From Azospirillum brasilense (GTDB lineage Bacteria > Pseudomonadota > Alphaproteobacteria > Azospirillales > Azospirillaceae), in the NCBI RefSeq assembly GCF_001315015.1, contig NZ_CP012914.1, positions 496,001 through 560,000 on the forward strand: 64,000 nt of DNA, given 5' to 3'. The notes under the pieces were generated by a model, which saw only the letters and a list, made by a program, of their open reading frames with translations, was not told where the DNA came from and did no database searches. Positions 51,226 to 60,124 of this stretch are shown here, in pieces; positions within the stretch are counted from its first letter, which is position 1; every line of letters begins with the position of its first letter. Both the position numbers and the translations under genes were made by a program.

Positions 51226-52062
51226 TCAGACGGCGACCAGCTCCGGAGACAGCCGCCCGGTGTAGCTGAGGGCGACCGGGCCGGTCATCAGGACGCGGCC
51301 GTCCTCACGCCATTCGATGGTCAGGGTGCCGCCATCCAGGATCACGTCGACCTTGCGGTTGGTCAGCCCGCGGCGGATCGCGGCGACCGCGGTGGCGCAG
51401 GCGCCGGTTCCGCAGGCCTGGGTGATGCCGGCCCCGCGCTCCCACACCCGCATGCGGACGGCGGTGGGGGACAGCACCTGGACGAACTCGACGTTGGTGC
51501 GTTGGGGGAAGGCCGGGTGGTTCTCGAACACCGGACCGACCTCGGCCAGCGGCACCGCCTCGGCGTCGTCCACGAAGAAGACGGCGTGCGGGTTGCCCAT
51601 GCTGACCGCCGTGGGGCCGGCGAAGCCGCCGTGCGACACCGCGTCGAGGCGCAACGTGTCCGCCGGTTCCGCCAGCGGGATCTGCGTCCAGTCCAGATTG
51701 GCCTGACCCATGTCCACGGTGATGCGCCCGTTGTTGGCGCGGCTGGCCCGCAGGATGCCGGCGTTGGTCTCGAAGGCGACGCGCTCCGCCCCCGCCTCCT
51801 CCATCAGCAGCCAGCCGACGCAGCGCGAGGCGTTGCCGCAGGCGGACACCTCGCCGCCGTCGGCGTTGCGGATGCGCATGAAGCCCGCCGTGCCGTCCGT
51901 TTTCGCCGGCTCGATCACGATGAACTGGTCGCAGCCCACCCCGGTCTTGCGGTCGGCGATGGCACGCACCTCGGCCTCGGCCGGCGAGTACGGCGTGTTG
52001 CGGGCGTCGATCACGACAAAGTCGTTGCCGAGCCCGTGCATCTTCAGGAATTCGCGCGTCAT
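51226..52062 (-). CDS. dapF: diaminopimelate epimerase DapF
   Basis: A 278-residue diaminopimelate epimerase that converts LL- to meso-diaminopimelate for peptidoglycan and lysine synthesis. The two catalytic Cys are in 'GGEVSACGNASRCVGWLL' and 'ITQACGTGACATAVAAI'. The N-terminus 'FLKMHGLGNDFVVIDAR' and 'AVSMGNPHAVFFVDD' are diagnostic. It is 45 bases upstream of mtaB and heads the dapF-mtaB-ftsY unit. Confidence 0.97.
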   Translation of the reverse strand: MTREFLKMHGLGNDFVVIDARNTPYSPAEAEVRAIADRKTGVGCDQFIVIEPAKTDGTAGFMRIRNADGGEVSACGNASRCVGWLLMEEAGAERVAFETNAGILRASRANNGRITVDMGQANLDWTQIPLAEPADTLRLDAVSHGGFAGPTAVSMGNPHAVFFVDDAEAVPLAEVGPVFENHPAFPQRTNVEFVQVLSPTAVRMRVWERGAGITQACGTGACATAVAAIRRGLTNRKVDVILDGGTLTIEWREDGRVLMTGPVALSYTGRLSPELVAV

Positions 52063-52137
52063 GACCGCCGTTATATGGCGACCGGGCCTGCGGAGTCCAT
52101 GGCTGCACGGGGTGGTCGTGGCAAACAGTTCATGAGG

Positions 52138-52452
52138 TCACTGGGTTTCGGCCCCGCCGGTGTCGGCCGTGTCCCCGTCGGGCAGGGTCGTGCCCGACGC
52201 CGGAGGGATGCCCTCCAGCAGGTCGAGCATCCGGGCGAGGGTGTCCTCCGACTCGGGCCGCGGCGGCGTTCCGCCGGTGCGCTCCCACGCCTCGTAATCC
52301 CAACCCGCGGCGCCCATCGCCATGTCGGGCAGCATGAAATGCCCGTCCGTGGCGTGGGTCGGCGGTCCGTGCGCGCGGGACAGCCCGATCAGCAGGGCTG
52401 CGGACACGGTGACTCCGGCCACCCAGGCCCACAGCACGTCGCTGTTGTTCAT
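52138..52452 (-). CDS. small membrane-anchored protein of unknown function
   Basis: A 104-residue protein with one N-terminal helix ('VLWAWVAGVTVSAALLIGLS', about 7-26) and a hydrophilic, acidic, Pro/Thr-rich C-terminal part ('WDYEAWERTGGTPPRPES', 'MLDLLEGIPPASG'). It is probably anchored in the inner membrane. GGGAGGGAGCC precedes the ATG at 52452. It stands alone between dapF and the gtrA-like gene. I do not recognise it. Confidence 0.6.
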   Translation of the reverse strand: MNNSDVLWAWVAGVTVSAALLIGLSRAHGPPTHATDGHFMLPDMAMGAAGWDYEAWERTGGTPPRPESEDTLARMLDLLEGIPPASGTTLPDGDTADTGGAETQ

Positions 52453-52604
52453 GGCTCCCTCCCGGCTCCTTGCCAAGGCAGGTCGGTGTCGGGGCCATTC
52501 CCGTTGGATGCGCCCCATTCCATGGACTTCGGGTGTTTGCGGCGGCGCACAATGCGACTTCCGGCGTTATCCGGAAGGAGAGGGGGGCTCAGGGCCTTAA
52601 AGGA

Positions 52605-53039
52605 TCAGGCGCCCTTGAAGACCAGATGCTTGGAGGCGGCGAAGTTCAGGACCATGCCGGACAGCGAACCGGCGGCGACGGCCAGCACCGGATGGGCTTC
52701 GGCCAGCGGCAGGGCGGCCTCCAGCCCGACCGAGACGCCGTAGTTCACCGCCCCGCCGAAGGCGTTGGCGGCCAGGAAGGTCGCCCATTGCCGGTACAGC
52801 GGCGCGTCGGCCGCACCGCGGAAGGTGAAGGCGCGGTTCAGCGCGAAGGTCGTGGTGGCAGCGGCCAGATAGGCGGGGACGCGGGCGGCGAAGAACTCCA
52901 GACCGGCGCCGAACACGAGCGCGTAGACCACCGCCGTGTCCACCACCAGACCGACCACGCCGACGAGGCCGAACTTGCCGAACTGCACGGCCAGCCGTCC
53001 CAGCCGGCTGTCGGACAGGGTGCCGATGAATTCGCCCAT
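52605..53039 (-). CDS. GtrA-family membrane protein
   Basis: A 144-residue four-helix membrane protein of the GtrA family, thought to flip undecaprenyl-phosphate-linked sugars. Family signature: 'QFGKFGLVGVVGLVVDTAVV', 'AYLAAATTTFALNRAFTFRG' and 'SLSGMVLNFAASKHLVF'. The gene starts two bases after the GT2 stop, so they form an operon with the GT-C-like gene upstream. This order parallels gtrA-gtrB-gtr(type) O-antigen modification clusters. Confidence 0.9.
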   Translation of the reverse strand: MGEFIGTLSDSRLGRLAVQFGKFGLVGVVGLVVDTAVVYALVFGAGLEFFAARVPAYLAAATTTFALNRAFTFRGAADAPLYRQWATFLAANAFGGAVNYGVSVGLEAALPLAEAHPVLAVAAGSLSGMVLNFAASKHLVFKGA

Positions 53040-53041
53040 GG

Positions 53042-54070
53042 TCAGGACCCGGCGGCCTTGCGGACCGGATGGACGCCCGGCGCGGGGATGGACAGGTAGC
53101 GCATGCGCTTGGCCTCGCGGCGGCCCAGCGTGACCGTGTCGAGGATCAGCCCGCAGGTCAGGCTGAGGAAGCCCAGCAGCATCAGCCCGGTGGACAGAAC
53201 GGCGGTGGGCAGGCGCGGCACCAGCCCGGTCTGCAGGAAGGTCGCCACCACCGGCCAGGCGAGGATCATCGACGCCGCGGCCAGCGCCACGAAGATGGCG
53301 AAGAAGAAGGGCAGGGGGCGCTCCTCCTTCACCAGATTGACGATGGTGCGCAGGATGCGGACGCCGTCGCGGATGGTGTTCAGCTTGCTGTGCGAGCCCG
53401 GCGGGCGGTCCTTGTAGGGCGCCTTGATCTCGGCGATGGGCATGTTCAGCTCCAGCGCGTGGACGGTCAGCTCCGTCTCCGTCTCGAAGCCGCTGGCCAG
53501 CGCCGGGAAGGATTTGATGAAGCGCCGCGAGAAGACGCGGTAGCCGGACAGCATGTCCTGGATGCGGTTGCCGAAGATCAGCGCGACCATGCCGGTCAGC
53601 AGCTTGTTGCCGAAGCGGTGGCCGGGCCGGTAGGCCTTGACGATCTCGGTGACGCGGGCGCCGTTGACCATGTCGAGCTGGTCCTCCCACAGCCGCTTGA
53701 CCATCAGCGGCGCGGAAGGGGCGTGGTAGGTGTCGTCGCCGTCCACCAGCACATAGACGTCCGCCTCGATGTCGGAGAACATCCGGCGCATGACGTTGCC
53801 CTTGCCCTGCAACGGTTCGTGCCGGACCACGGCGCCGGCGGCCTTCGCCACCTCGACCGTGCGGTCGGACGAGTTGTTGTCGTAGACATAGACCGTCGCG
53901 TCGGGCAGGGCCTTGCGGAAATCCTGCACGACGGCGGCGATGGCCGCCTCCTCGTTGTAACAGGGGATCAGAACCGCCACCACGGGGGTCATTGCGGGCG
54001 CCGTGTCCGGGTCCGGGTCCGTGGTCGGGGCTGCGGACGCTGCAGGGCGGTCGATGGCGGAGACGGTCAT
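53042..54070 (-). CDS. family 2 glycosyltransferase, GtrB/DPM1-like
   Basis: A 342-residue GT2 enzyme that probably transfers a sugar from a nucleotide donor to undecaprenyl phosphate. 'VVAVLIPCYNEEAAIAAVV' starts the GT-A fold; 'YVYDNNSSDRTVEVA', 'YVLVDGDDTYHA' (DxD metal site) and 'FSRRFIKSFPAL' follow. Two C-terminal helices (about 253-310) anchor it in the membrane. The first 25 residues are a disordered Pro/Asp extension. It is 55 bases after the GT-C-like gene and two before gtrA. Confidence 0.9.
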   Translation of the reverse strand: MTVSAIDRPAASAAPTTDPDPDTAPAMTPVVAVLIPCYNEEAAIAAVVQDFRKALPDATVYVYDNNSSDRTVEVAKAAGAVVRHEPLQGKGNVMRRMFSDIEADVYVLVDGDDTYHAPSAPLMVKRLWEDQLDMVNGARVTEIVKAYRPGHRFGNKLLTGMVALIFGNRIQDMLSGYRVFSRRFIKSFPALASGFETETELTVHALELNMPIAEIKAPYKDRPPGSHSKLNTIRDGVRILRTIVNLVKEERPLPFFFAIFVALAAASMILAWPVVATFLQTGLVPRLPTAVLSTGLMLLGFLSLTCGLILDTVTLGRREAKRMRYLSIPAPGVHPVRKAAGS

Positions 54071-54125
54071 GGCGATGCGCTTCGAAACGGTGCCGATGCA
54101 GGGTTAAACAGCACAATCGCCTGAT

Positions 54126-55754
54126 TTAATCCACTGACCTTTCAAGGTCCGCCATTCGTTGCACGGCGCACAGGTTCAGCGGCTCGCCCAGGTTGTTGGG
54201 GATGACGCGGCAGTTGTCCTGCGCTACCCGCAGCCCCAGAAGGGCCGCGGCCTTCGCCGCGCCGGGCGTGTCGGGGATGGTGCTGAGCATCAGGAAGCGC
54301 CCGCGATGCGTGCCCACCTTGTCCTGCATCAAGGCGAGGTAGCCGTTGCCGACCGAGTCCGGCTGGAGGAAGTTGGACTGGATGCGCACGAAGGGGATGC
54401 GCGGCGGGAAGGCCGGAATGACGTGGGAGATCGCCCAGTAGCCGGCCATCAGCACCATCGTGTCGTCCGGGTCCTCGATGGGCGGCACGGCGGCCTCCAC
54501 CCAGCGCTCGCTCCACGGCACGCGACCCCAGTCAGCGGGCCGGGCGGTGGCCTGGACCAGCAGCAGGAGCAGCGCGGCGAGGATGAGCGCCGCCCGGCGC
54601 GGCACCGGCAGCAGGCCCGCCGCCATGACGATGGCCAGCGGGGCCAGCATCTCCAGCGGCACCAGATAGCGGTAGATGCAGAACATCGCCACCCACAGCG
54701 CGTAGGTCACGGCCATGGCGGTCAGCAGGTAGCGGGTGGCGGCTGTTTCGGTCAGCCCTGCGGAGGGCCGGTGGAAGGCCCGTCCGAGCAGCGCCAGCGC
54801 CGCGGCGACGGGCACGAGAAGGAACAGCGCCAGGACGCGCAGGTCGAAGAAAGGGACCTCGCCGACCTTCAGCGGTGCGAAGGGGAAGACCAGCGGGAAG
54901 AACAGGCGCTCCAGCCGCGAGTCCGGGAAGAATCCGACGTTGACGTAGCCGGACAGCGCGGCGAAGGGCGACTTGAAGATCTGGTTCATGTGCGGAAAGA
55001 CGGGGTTCCCGTACTCCACCCACAGATGGGCCATCCAGAAGCCGCCGCACAGCGCCAGCCCGCCCAGCACCCCGACGCCGAAGAAGAAGGCTAGCCACAG
55101 CCGCCGCCAAGGCCGCGCCGGCACAGCCAGGAAGGCGAGGCAGAGCCCGACCGCGTAGATCACCGTCGGGTTCTTCATGCCCATCGCCGCCCCGGCCAGC
55201 AGCCCCGCCGCGGCCACCCGCGCGAAGGCGCCGGGCGCCGGCCCGCCGATCAGCCGCGGCAGCGATCCCGCCACCACGACCAGTGCGCCGAGCACGCCCA
55301 GGCTGACCATATTGTCGTGGAAGGTGGTGCCGAGCAGCCCCAGCGTGCCGCCCCCGAAACCGGCCATCGCCGCCAGCAGGGCGGCCAGGGCCACCCGCGC
55401 CCCCGCGCCGCCGACGCGCAACGTGGCATGGGCCAGCAGGAAGGCCAGAGCCAGATTCAGCCCGTGCAGCGTCCCCCAGACGAATCCCGCCGCGCGCGCC
55501 GGAAGATGGCTGGCGAGCAGATAGAAGGGCACGTCCAGCAGGGGGTTGTAGAAGCTGGGCATCTGCGCCGGCAGCATGTCCATGCCCAGCCGCCCGGTCA
55601 GCAGGGCGTAGGCGTTGTACCAATGATAGTTCCGCAGGTCCCAGTTGGCGTCCATGCCGAGCGCCAGCCCGAGCAGGCCATAGAGCGGCGGAGCCAGCAG
55701 CAGAAAGGCGAGCGCCATGGTGCGCGGGCGGCGGGCGGTGGGAAGCAAGGTCAT
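54126..55754 (-). CDS. polytopic membrane glycosyltransferase-like protein (GT-C fold)
   Basis: A 542-residue protein with about 11-13 hydrophobic helices and a large first periplasmic loop containing '[21 protein letters not shown]' (acidic residues at the position of the GT-C catalytic Asp; quoted in parts), then '[13 protein letters not shown]'. The C-terminal 110 residues are soluble. The architecture fits GT-C enzymes that move sugars from lipid carriers onto periplasmic acceptors. With the GT2 and GtrA genes downstream it forms a surface-glycosylation trio. Exact family not identified; an ATG 12 codons downstream is an alternative start. Confidence 0.75.
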   Translation of the reverse strand: MTLLPTARRPRTMALAFLLLAPPLYGLLGLALGMDANWDLRNYHWYNAYALLTGRLGMDMLPAQMPSFYNPLLDVPFYLLASHLPARAAGFVWGTLHGLNLALAFLLAHATLRVGGAGARVALAALLAAMAGFGGGTLGLLGTTFHDNMVSLGVLGALVVVAGSLPRLIGGPAPGAFARVAAAGLLAGAAMGMKNPTVIYAVGLCLAFLAVPARPWRRLWLAFFFGVGVLGGLALCGGFWMAHLWVEYGNPVFPHMNQIFKSPFAALSGYVNVGFFPDSRLERLFFPLVFPFAPLKVGEVPFFDLRVLALFLLVPVAAALALLGRAFHRPSAGLTETAATRYLLTAMAVTYALWVAMFCIYRYLVPLEMLAPLAIVMAAGLLPVPRRAALILAALLLLLVQATARPADWGRVPWSERWVEAAVPPIEDPDDTMVLMAGYWAISHVIPAFPPRIPFVRIQSNFLQPDSVGNGYLALMQDKVGTHRGRFLMLSTIPDTPGAAKAAALLGLRVAQDNCRVIPNNLGEPLNLCAVQRMADLERSVD

Positions 55755-56038
55755 CGAGGTCGCGGAACCCAGGGGAACGTCGGCCCCTTGGTAGGCGAGG
55801 GAGCGTTCCGCAGCAAGGACGGGATGCCGGGTCGGTCCTGGCAGACGACACGGCAGAGGACATGGGGAGGGAATTCGGGAGCAATTTCGTTGCGCCCAGC
55901 TGTGTTCCGGGATGCGGAATCGCGCGCCGCGAGCGCCGTTTGCGGCAAGCTTCCTCTGGCAATGGCGGGACGGGTCTGCTATTCACCGAACTCCGCATGC
56001 ACACGCTTGCGCCTCTTTTGCGCGACAGGATTCTGGCG

Positions 56039-56650
56039 ATGGAAAAGTTTACGGTTCTCACCGGTGTTGCGGCGCCGCTGCCGATGATCAACGTCGACAC
56101 CGACATGATCATTCCCAAGCAATTCCTGAAGACCATCAAGCGGACCGGGCTGGGCAAGCATCTTTTCGACGAGATGCGCTACACCCCCGACGGCGCCGAG
56201 GTCGCGGAATTCGTCCTCAACAAGCCGGCCTACCGCAGCGCCAAGATCCTCGTTTCGGGCGACAATTTCGGCTGCGGCTCCTCGCGTGAGCATGCGCCGT
56301 GGGCGCTGGCCGACTTCGGCATCCGCTGCATCATCGCGCCGAGCTTCGCGGACATCTTCTTCAACAACTGCTTCAAGAACGGCATCCTGCCGATCAAGCT
56401 GCCGAAGGAACAGGTGGACCTGCTGCTCGACGATGCGTCGCGCGGGTCGAACGCCATCGTTTCGGTGGATCTGGAAAAACAGGAGATCACCGGTCCGGAC
56501 GGCGGCAAGATCAGCTTCGAGGTCGACCCCTTCCGCAAGCATTGCTTGTTGAACGGGCTGGACGACATCGGGCTGACCATGCAGCAGGCCACCTTCATCG
56601 ACCAGTATGAAGGCAAGCAGCGCGGCGGCCAGCCCTGGCTCTGGGGCTGA
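56039..56650 (+). CDS. leuD: 3-isopropylmalate dehydratase small subunit LeuD
   Basis: A 203-residue small subunit of isopropylmalate isomerase (leucine biosynthesis). Motifs: '[19 protein letters not shown]', '[21 protein letters not shown]' (in parts) and '[17 protein letters not shown]'. The start 'MEKFTVLTG' at 56039 follows AGGATTCTGGCG; the frame is open further upstream but with no family similarity. leuC is not adjacent in the window; leuB follows after 123 bases. It is divergent from the glycosylation operon. Confidence 0.95.
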   Translation: MEKFTVLTGVAAPLPMINVDTDMIIPKQFLKTIKRTGLGKHLFDEMRYTPDGAEVAEFVLNKPAYRSAKILVSGDNFGCGSSREHAPWALADFGIRCIIAPSFADIFFNNCFKNGILPIKLPKEQVDLLLDDASRGSNAIVSVDLEKQEITGPDGGKISFEVDPFRKHCLLNGLDDIGLTMQQATFIDQYEGKQRGGQPWLWG

Positions 56651-56684
56651 TCCGGTCCAACCGATCAGCGGCCATGATGGCCTT

Positions 56685-56728
56685 GCGGACCGACGGGGTG
56701 GGAACCACCTTCCGGCCTGTCGGTCCGC
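56685..56728. repeat. inverted repeat between leuD and leuB
   Basis: GCGGACCGAC (56685-56694) and GTCGGTCCGC (56719-56728) form a perfect ten-base-pair stem around 24 bases, preceded by the smaller palindrome GGCCATGATGGCC (56670-56682). It may terminate or attenuate transcription between the two leu genes. Confidence 0.5.
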
Positions 56729-56773
56729 GGATTAGACAACACTGATAAAGTCTCCAATGGGAGTGCGTGCGCC

Positions 56774-57889
56774 ATGCCCGCCAACAAGAAGCTTCTGTTT
56801 TTGCCCGGCGACGGGATCGGTCCGGAGGTCATGCGCCAGGTGCGTCGGGTCATCGATTGGCTCGACCGCAAGCGCAACGTCACCTTCGACGTCACCGAGG
56901 GGCTGGTCGGCGGCGCGGCCATCGACGCCTACGGCGTTCCCCTGAAGGACGAGACGCTGGCCGACGCGCTGGCGGTGGACGCGGTGATGCTGGGCGCCGT
57001 CGGCGGCCCGAAGTGGGACAACCCCACCGACTACACCAAGCGCCCGGAAGCCGGCCTGCTGACGCTCCGCAAGGAGCTGAACCTGTTCGCCAACCTGCGC
57101 CCGGCGGTGGTGTTCGACGCCCTGGTCGACGCCTCGACCCTGAAGGCCGACGTCATCAGGGGCCTGGACATCCTGATCGTCCGCGAGCTGACCGGCGGCG
57201 TCTATTTCGGTGAGCCGCGCGGCATCACCGACATCGGCAACGGCGAGCGCCGCGGCGTCAACACCCAAGTTTACACGACCAGCGAGATCCGCCGCGTCGC
57301 CCGCGTCGCCTTCGAGCTGGCGCGCAAGCGCGGCAACAAGCTCCACTCGATGGAGAAGGCCAACGTGATGGAATCGGGCCTCCTGTGGCGCCAGGAAGTC
57401 ACGAAGCTCCATCAGGAGGAGTTCTCCGACGTCACGCTGGAGCACATGTACGCCGACAACGGCGCCATGCAGCTGCTGAAGAACCCGAAGCAGTTCGACG
57501 TGATCGTCACCGACAACCTGTTCGGCGACATCCTGTCGGACGAAGCGGCGATGATGACCGGCTCGCTCGGCATGCTGCCGTCGGCCTCGCTCGGCGCCCC
57601 GGACGCCAACGGCCAGCGCAAGGCGCTCTACGAGCCGGTGCACGGCTCCGCCCCGGACATCGCCGGTCGCGATCTCGCCAACCCCTGCGCGACGCTGCTG
57701 TCCTTCGCCATGTGCCTGCGCTACTCGTTCAACATGGACGCGGAGGCGAAGATGCTGGAGAAGGCCGTGCAGAACGTGCTGTCGGGCGGCATGCGCACGG
57801 CGGACATCATGGCGCCGGGCATGGCCCGCTGCTCCACGACCGTCATGGGCGACTCGATCCTGCGCGAGCTGGACAAGCTGGCCTCCTGA
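56774..57889 (+). CDS. leuB: 3-isopropylmalate dehydrogenase LeuB
   Basis: A 371-residue NAD-dependent dehydrogenase that oxidises and decarboxylates 3-isopropylmalate. '[20 protein letters not shown]', '[12 protein letters not shown]', '[14 protein letters not shown]' (substrate Arg), '[15 protein letters not shown]', '[20 protein letters not shown]' (metal Asp, with the usual 'MYVDN' slightly changed) and '[17 protein letters not shown]' (NAD binding) are all present. GGGAG before the ATG at 56774. A strong terminator follows. Confidence 0.97.
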   Translation: MPANKKLLFLPGDGIGPEVMRQVRRVIDWLDRKRNVTFDVTEGLVGGAAIDAYGVPLKDETLADALAVDAVMLGAVGGPKWDNPTDYTKRPEAGLLTLRKELNLFANLRPAVVFDALVDASTLKADVIRGLDILIVRELTGGVYFGEPRGITDIGNGERRGVNTQVYTTSEIRRVARVAFELARKRGNKLHSMEKANVMESGLLWRQEVTKLHQEEFSDVTLEHMYADNGAMQLLKNPKQFDVIVTDNLFGDILSDEAAMMTGSLGMLPSASLGAPDANGQRKALYEPVHGSAPDIAGRDLANPCATLLSFAMCLRYSFNMDAEAKMLEKAVQNVLSGGMRTADIMAPGMARCSTTVMGDSILRELDKLAS

Positions 57890-57946
57890 CCGGCCGCGCC
57901 TCCGGTCCGACGGGCTGGAGACGCTGACTGGTGGATGACGAAAAGA

Positions 57947-57979
57947 AAGCCCCTCTCCGGTTCCGGAGAGGGGCTTTTC
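57947..57979 (+). terminator. Rho-independent terminator after leuB
   Basis: AAGCCCCTCTCCGG (57947-57960), TT loop, CCGGAGAGGGGCTT (57963-57976), then TTCTCG. The 14-bp stem with A and T flanks can act on both the leuB transcript and the convergent KGG gene. Confidence 0.9.
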
Positions 57980-57991
57980 TCGTTGGTGCCG

Positions 57992-58312
57992 TCAGTCGCC
58001 TTCGCCCGGACGCAGGGCGGCCCCGCGTCCGCCATGGCTCGCCTGCCCGCCCTTCCGCCCCGCTTCGGCGGCCAGGGACGGGTTCTTGGAGAAGCTGCGG
58101 GAGGATGCCGGTACGCTTCGGCCCCCCTTCCGCCCCGCCTCCGCGGCGAGTTCCGGGTTCTTGGAGAAGCTGCGCTTGTCGGCCGGCACGCTTTCCCCGC
58201 CCTTGCTGGCGATCTGGCGCTGCCGGTCACGGTCCATCGACGCGAAGCCGCGGTTCGATGTGCGACCGCTCCCGGATTGGACTTCGTCTTGGCCGTTGTC
58301 TTTCGAGGCCAT
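57992..58312 (-). CDS. KGG-repeat general stress protein
   Basis: A 106-residue hydrophilic protein of the stress-induced KGG-repeat (GsiB/YciG-like) type. Three repeats are seen: 'FASMDRDRQRQIASKGGESV', 'RSFSKNPELAAEAGRKGGRSV' and 'RSFSKNPSLAAEAGRKGGQAS' (each given in part); the last two are near-identical at DNA level. It is expected to be disordered and protective under stress. GGAGG six bases before the ATG at 58312. An EcfG-like promoter (58344-58368) lies 32 bases upstream, which fits control by the alphaproteobacterial general stress sigma factor. Confidence 0.9.
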   Translation of the reverse strand: MASKDNGQDEVQSGSGRTSNRGFASMDRDRQRQIASKGGESVPADKRSFSKNPELAAEAGRKGGRSVPASSRSFSKNPSLAAEAGRKGGQASHGGRGAALRPGEGD

Positions 58313-58343
58313 CTTCAACCTCCACCTCTGCCACATGTCGGAA

Positions 58344-58368
58344 AACCGATGGGGGGCGACTTGGTTCC
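58344..58368 (-). promoter_or_regulatory. EcfG-type (general stress) promoter for the KGG gene
   Basis: On the - strand GGAAC - 16 bases - GGTT (58368 to 58344) matches the sigma-EcfG consensus GGAAC-N16-17-(C)GTT except for the first base of the -10. The start codon lies 32 bases downstream. Confidence 0.65.
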
Positions 58369-58435
58369 GGGGAGGTCGTGATTCCGGTTCCTTCGGCACC
58401 CCTAAGTGGCATCGGAATCCATTGGACTGCATCCG

Positions 58436-58460
58436 GGAACGCTTCGCCTCCCGATCGGTT
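58436..58460 (+). promoter_or_regulatory. EcfG-type (general stress) promoter for the gene at 58526
   Basis: GGAAC (58436-58440) - 16 bases - GGTT (58457-58460) has exactly the same elements and spacing as the divergent promoter for the KGG gene. The start codon is 65 bases downstream. Confidence 0.6.
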
Positions 58461-58525
58461 GAGCGGACGGGGGTAAGCCGAAGCGGGACCACGAAGCAGA
58501 GCGCCATAAGCAGAGAGGTTGAACG

Positions 58526-59044
58526 ATGGGAGTCGAACTCACGGCCGAACGACGGCTGTTGTCCGAAAAGGAATTCGAGCAGGTCCGCCGCAGCCATTAC
58601 CCGGAGCTGGAGGGCTTGCCCCCCGATGAAACCCTGACGCTCGCCCGCTGGCTGCGCGAGGAGCGCGACCGGGCGCGCGACATCATCGCCTCACGCCGCC
58701 GCGGACGGCGGGGCAAGGCCAGCGGCACCGGCCAGCAATCGGCCGATGCCAGCGAACGCGGCCTGTCCGCCAAGAAGCAGGTCTATGCGCGGGCCTTGAA
58801 GCGGGTGAACGGGCGGCTGGAGCGGTTCCGCGCCGAGCGGCGGCGAGAGATCATCCAGGCCAACCTTCAGGATGCCCTGAAGCGCAGGAGGGACGCGGAG
58901 CCCCGGCACCCGTCCCCCGGACGCACCCCCCGCAAGGGCATGCGCCCGATCCCCAGCGGGCGCCGGACGGTCGACACCGACCCGCGAGAGATCGGGCGGG
59001 TGTCGCAGTTCGTGAAGGACGCCCAGGCGCGCCGCGATTCCTGA
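58526..59044 (+). CDS. basic helical protein of unknown function, probable stress regulon
   Basis: A 172-residue, Arg-rich protein without membrane segment or signal peptide. 'LSEKEFEQVRRSHYPELEGL', 'PDETLTLARWLREERDRARDI' (in parts) and 'LSAKKQVYARALKRVNGRLERF' are helical and strongly charged; the C-terminal third is Pro/Arg-rich. The make-up suggests nucleic-acid binding or a protective protein. AGAGG precedes the ATG at 58526. It shares a divergent EcfG-like promoter region with the KGG stress gene. Not recognised as a known family. Confidence 0.7.
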   Translation: MGVELTAERRLLSEKEFEQVRRSHYPELEGLPPDETLTLARWLREERDRARDIIASRRRGRRGKASGTGQQSADASERGLSAKKQVYARALKRVNGRLERFRAERRREIIQANLQDALKRRRDAEPRHPSPGRTPRKGMRPIPSGRRTVDTDPREIGRVSQFVKDAQARRDS

Positions 59045-59075
59045 GCGCCCGGTCCATTGAGAGGGGCGGTGGGCG

Positions 59076-59957
59076 TCAGCCCGCCGCCTCCAGCGCCCGG
59101 ATCGCCTCGGCCATGGCGACGAGGCGCCGGGCGTTCTCGACGTGCAGGTTTTCCACCAGCCGCCCGTCCACCAGAACGACCCCCTTGCCCTGGGCAACGG
59201 CCTCGGCGTGGGCCTGGATGATGCGGTGGGCTTGGGCGACCTCCTCCTCGCTCGGGGCGAAGGCGGCGTTGCAGGCGGCGATGGTCTTGGGGTGGATCAG
59301 CGTCTTGCCGTCGAAGCCAAGCTCCCGCCCCTGGGCGCAGGAGTCGGCGAAGCCCGCGTCGTCGTTCAGGTCGAGATGCACCCCATCGAGGATGGCAAGG
59401 CCGTAGGCCCGCGCCGCCAGCAGGCAGAGGCCCAGGCTGGTCAGCATCGGCAGCCGGTCGCGCGTGTGCGCCGCGTGCAGATCCTTGGCGAGGTCTGAGG
59501 TGCCCATCACCAAGCCGCCCAGCTTCGGGCTGGCCCCGGCGATCTCCCTGGCGTTGAGCATGCCGAGCGGCGTCTCCATCATGCACCAGATGGTCTGTCC
59601 CTCGGGGGAGCCGTTGGCGCGCAGCACCGCCTCGGCTTGGCGGACCATGTCGGGGCTCTCCACCTTCGGCAGCAGCACCGCGTCGGCCCCGCTGGAGGCC
59701 GCCATCACGAGGTCGTCGTACCCCCACGGCGTGTTCAGCCCGTTGGTGCGGACCACCAGCTCCCGCCCGCCATAGCCGCCGGCGGCGATGGACGCCTTGA
59801 TGGTGGCGCGGGCCTCCGCCTTGGCGTCGGGGGCGACGGCGTCCTCCAGATCGAGGATCAGCCCGTCGGCGGGCAGGCTGCGCCCCTTCTCCAGGGCGCG
59901 GGCGTTGGAGCCGGGCATGTAGAGCACGCTGCGGCGCGGGCGGGCGGTGGCGGCCAT
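59076..59957 (-). CDS. HpcH/HpaI aldolase / CitE-like CoA lyase
   Basis: A 293-residue TIM-barrel lyase of the citrate lyase beta-subunit-like group. 'RSVLYMPGSNARALEKGRSL' (phosphate/CoA Arg), 'DGLILDLEDAVAPDAKAEAR' (metal-binding Asp/Glu), 'VLLPKVESPDMV' (Glu ligand) and 'LIHPKTIAACNAAFAPSEEE' are family motifs. Likely substrates are malyl-, methylmalyl- or citramalyl-CoA; no CitF or CitD partner is present, so true citrate lyase is unlikely. The start at 59957 gives the usual N-terminus. It is divergent from pdxY. Confidence 0.85.
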   Translation of the reverse strand: MAATARPRRSVLYMPGSNARALEKGRSLPADGLILDLEDAVAPDAKAEARATIKASIAAGGYGGRELVVRTNGLNTPWGYDDLVMAASSGADAVLLPKVESPDMVRQAEAVLRANGSPEGQTIWCMMETPLGMLNAREIAGASPKLGGLVMGTSDLAKDLHAAHTRDRLPMLTSLGLCLLAARAYGLAILDGVHLDLNDDAGFADSCAQGRELGFDGKTLIHPKTIAACNAAFAPSEEEVAQAHRIIQAHAEAVAQGKGVVLVDGRLVENLHVENARRLVAMAEAIRALEAAG

Positions 59958-60124
59958 GGCATTTCCCCCAAGCGGTCTTGTGTCGTTGCCACAGGAATTA
60001 GCTGCGTCTGATCCCACTGTCCATGCGGCGCGTAAGGCGTGAAACTCTGCTCTGCATGGAAACATCCCCAGCGTGTGGCGCGGACGGTTTAGGATGCGCG
60101 CCCAACCTTTCGGATCGTCCGCCC

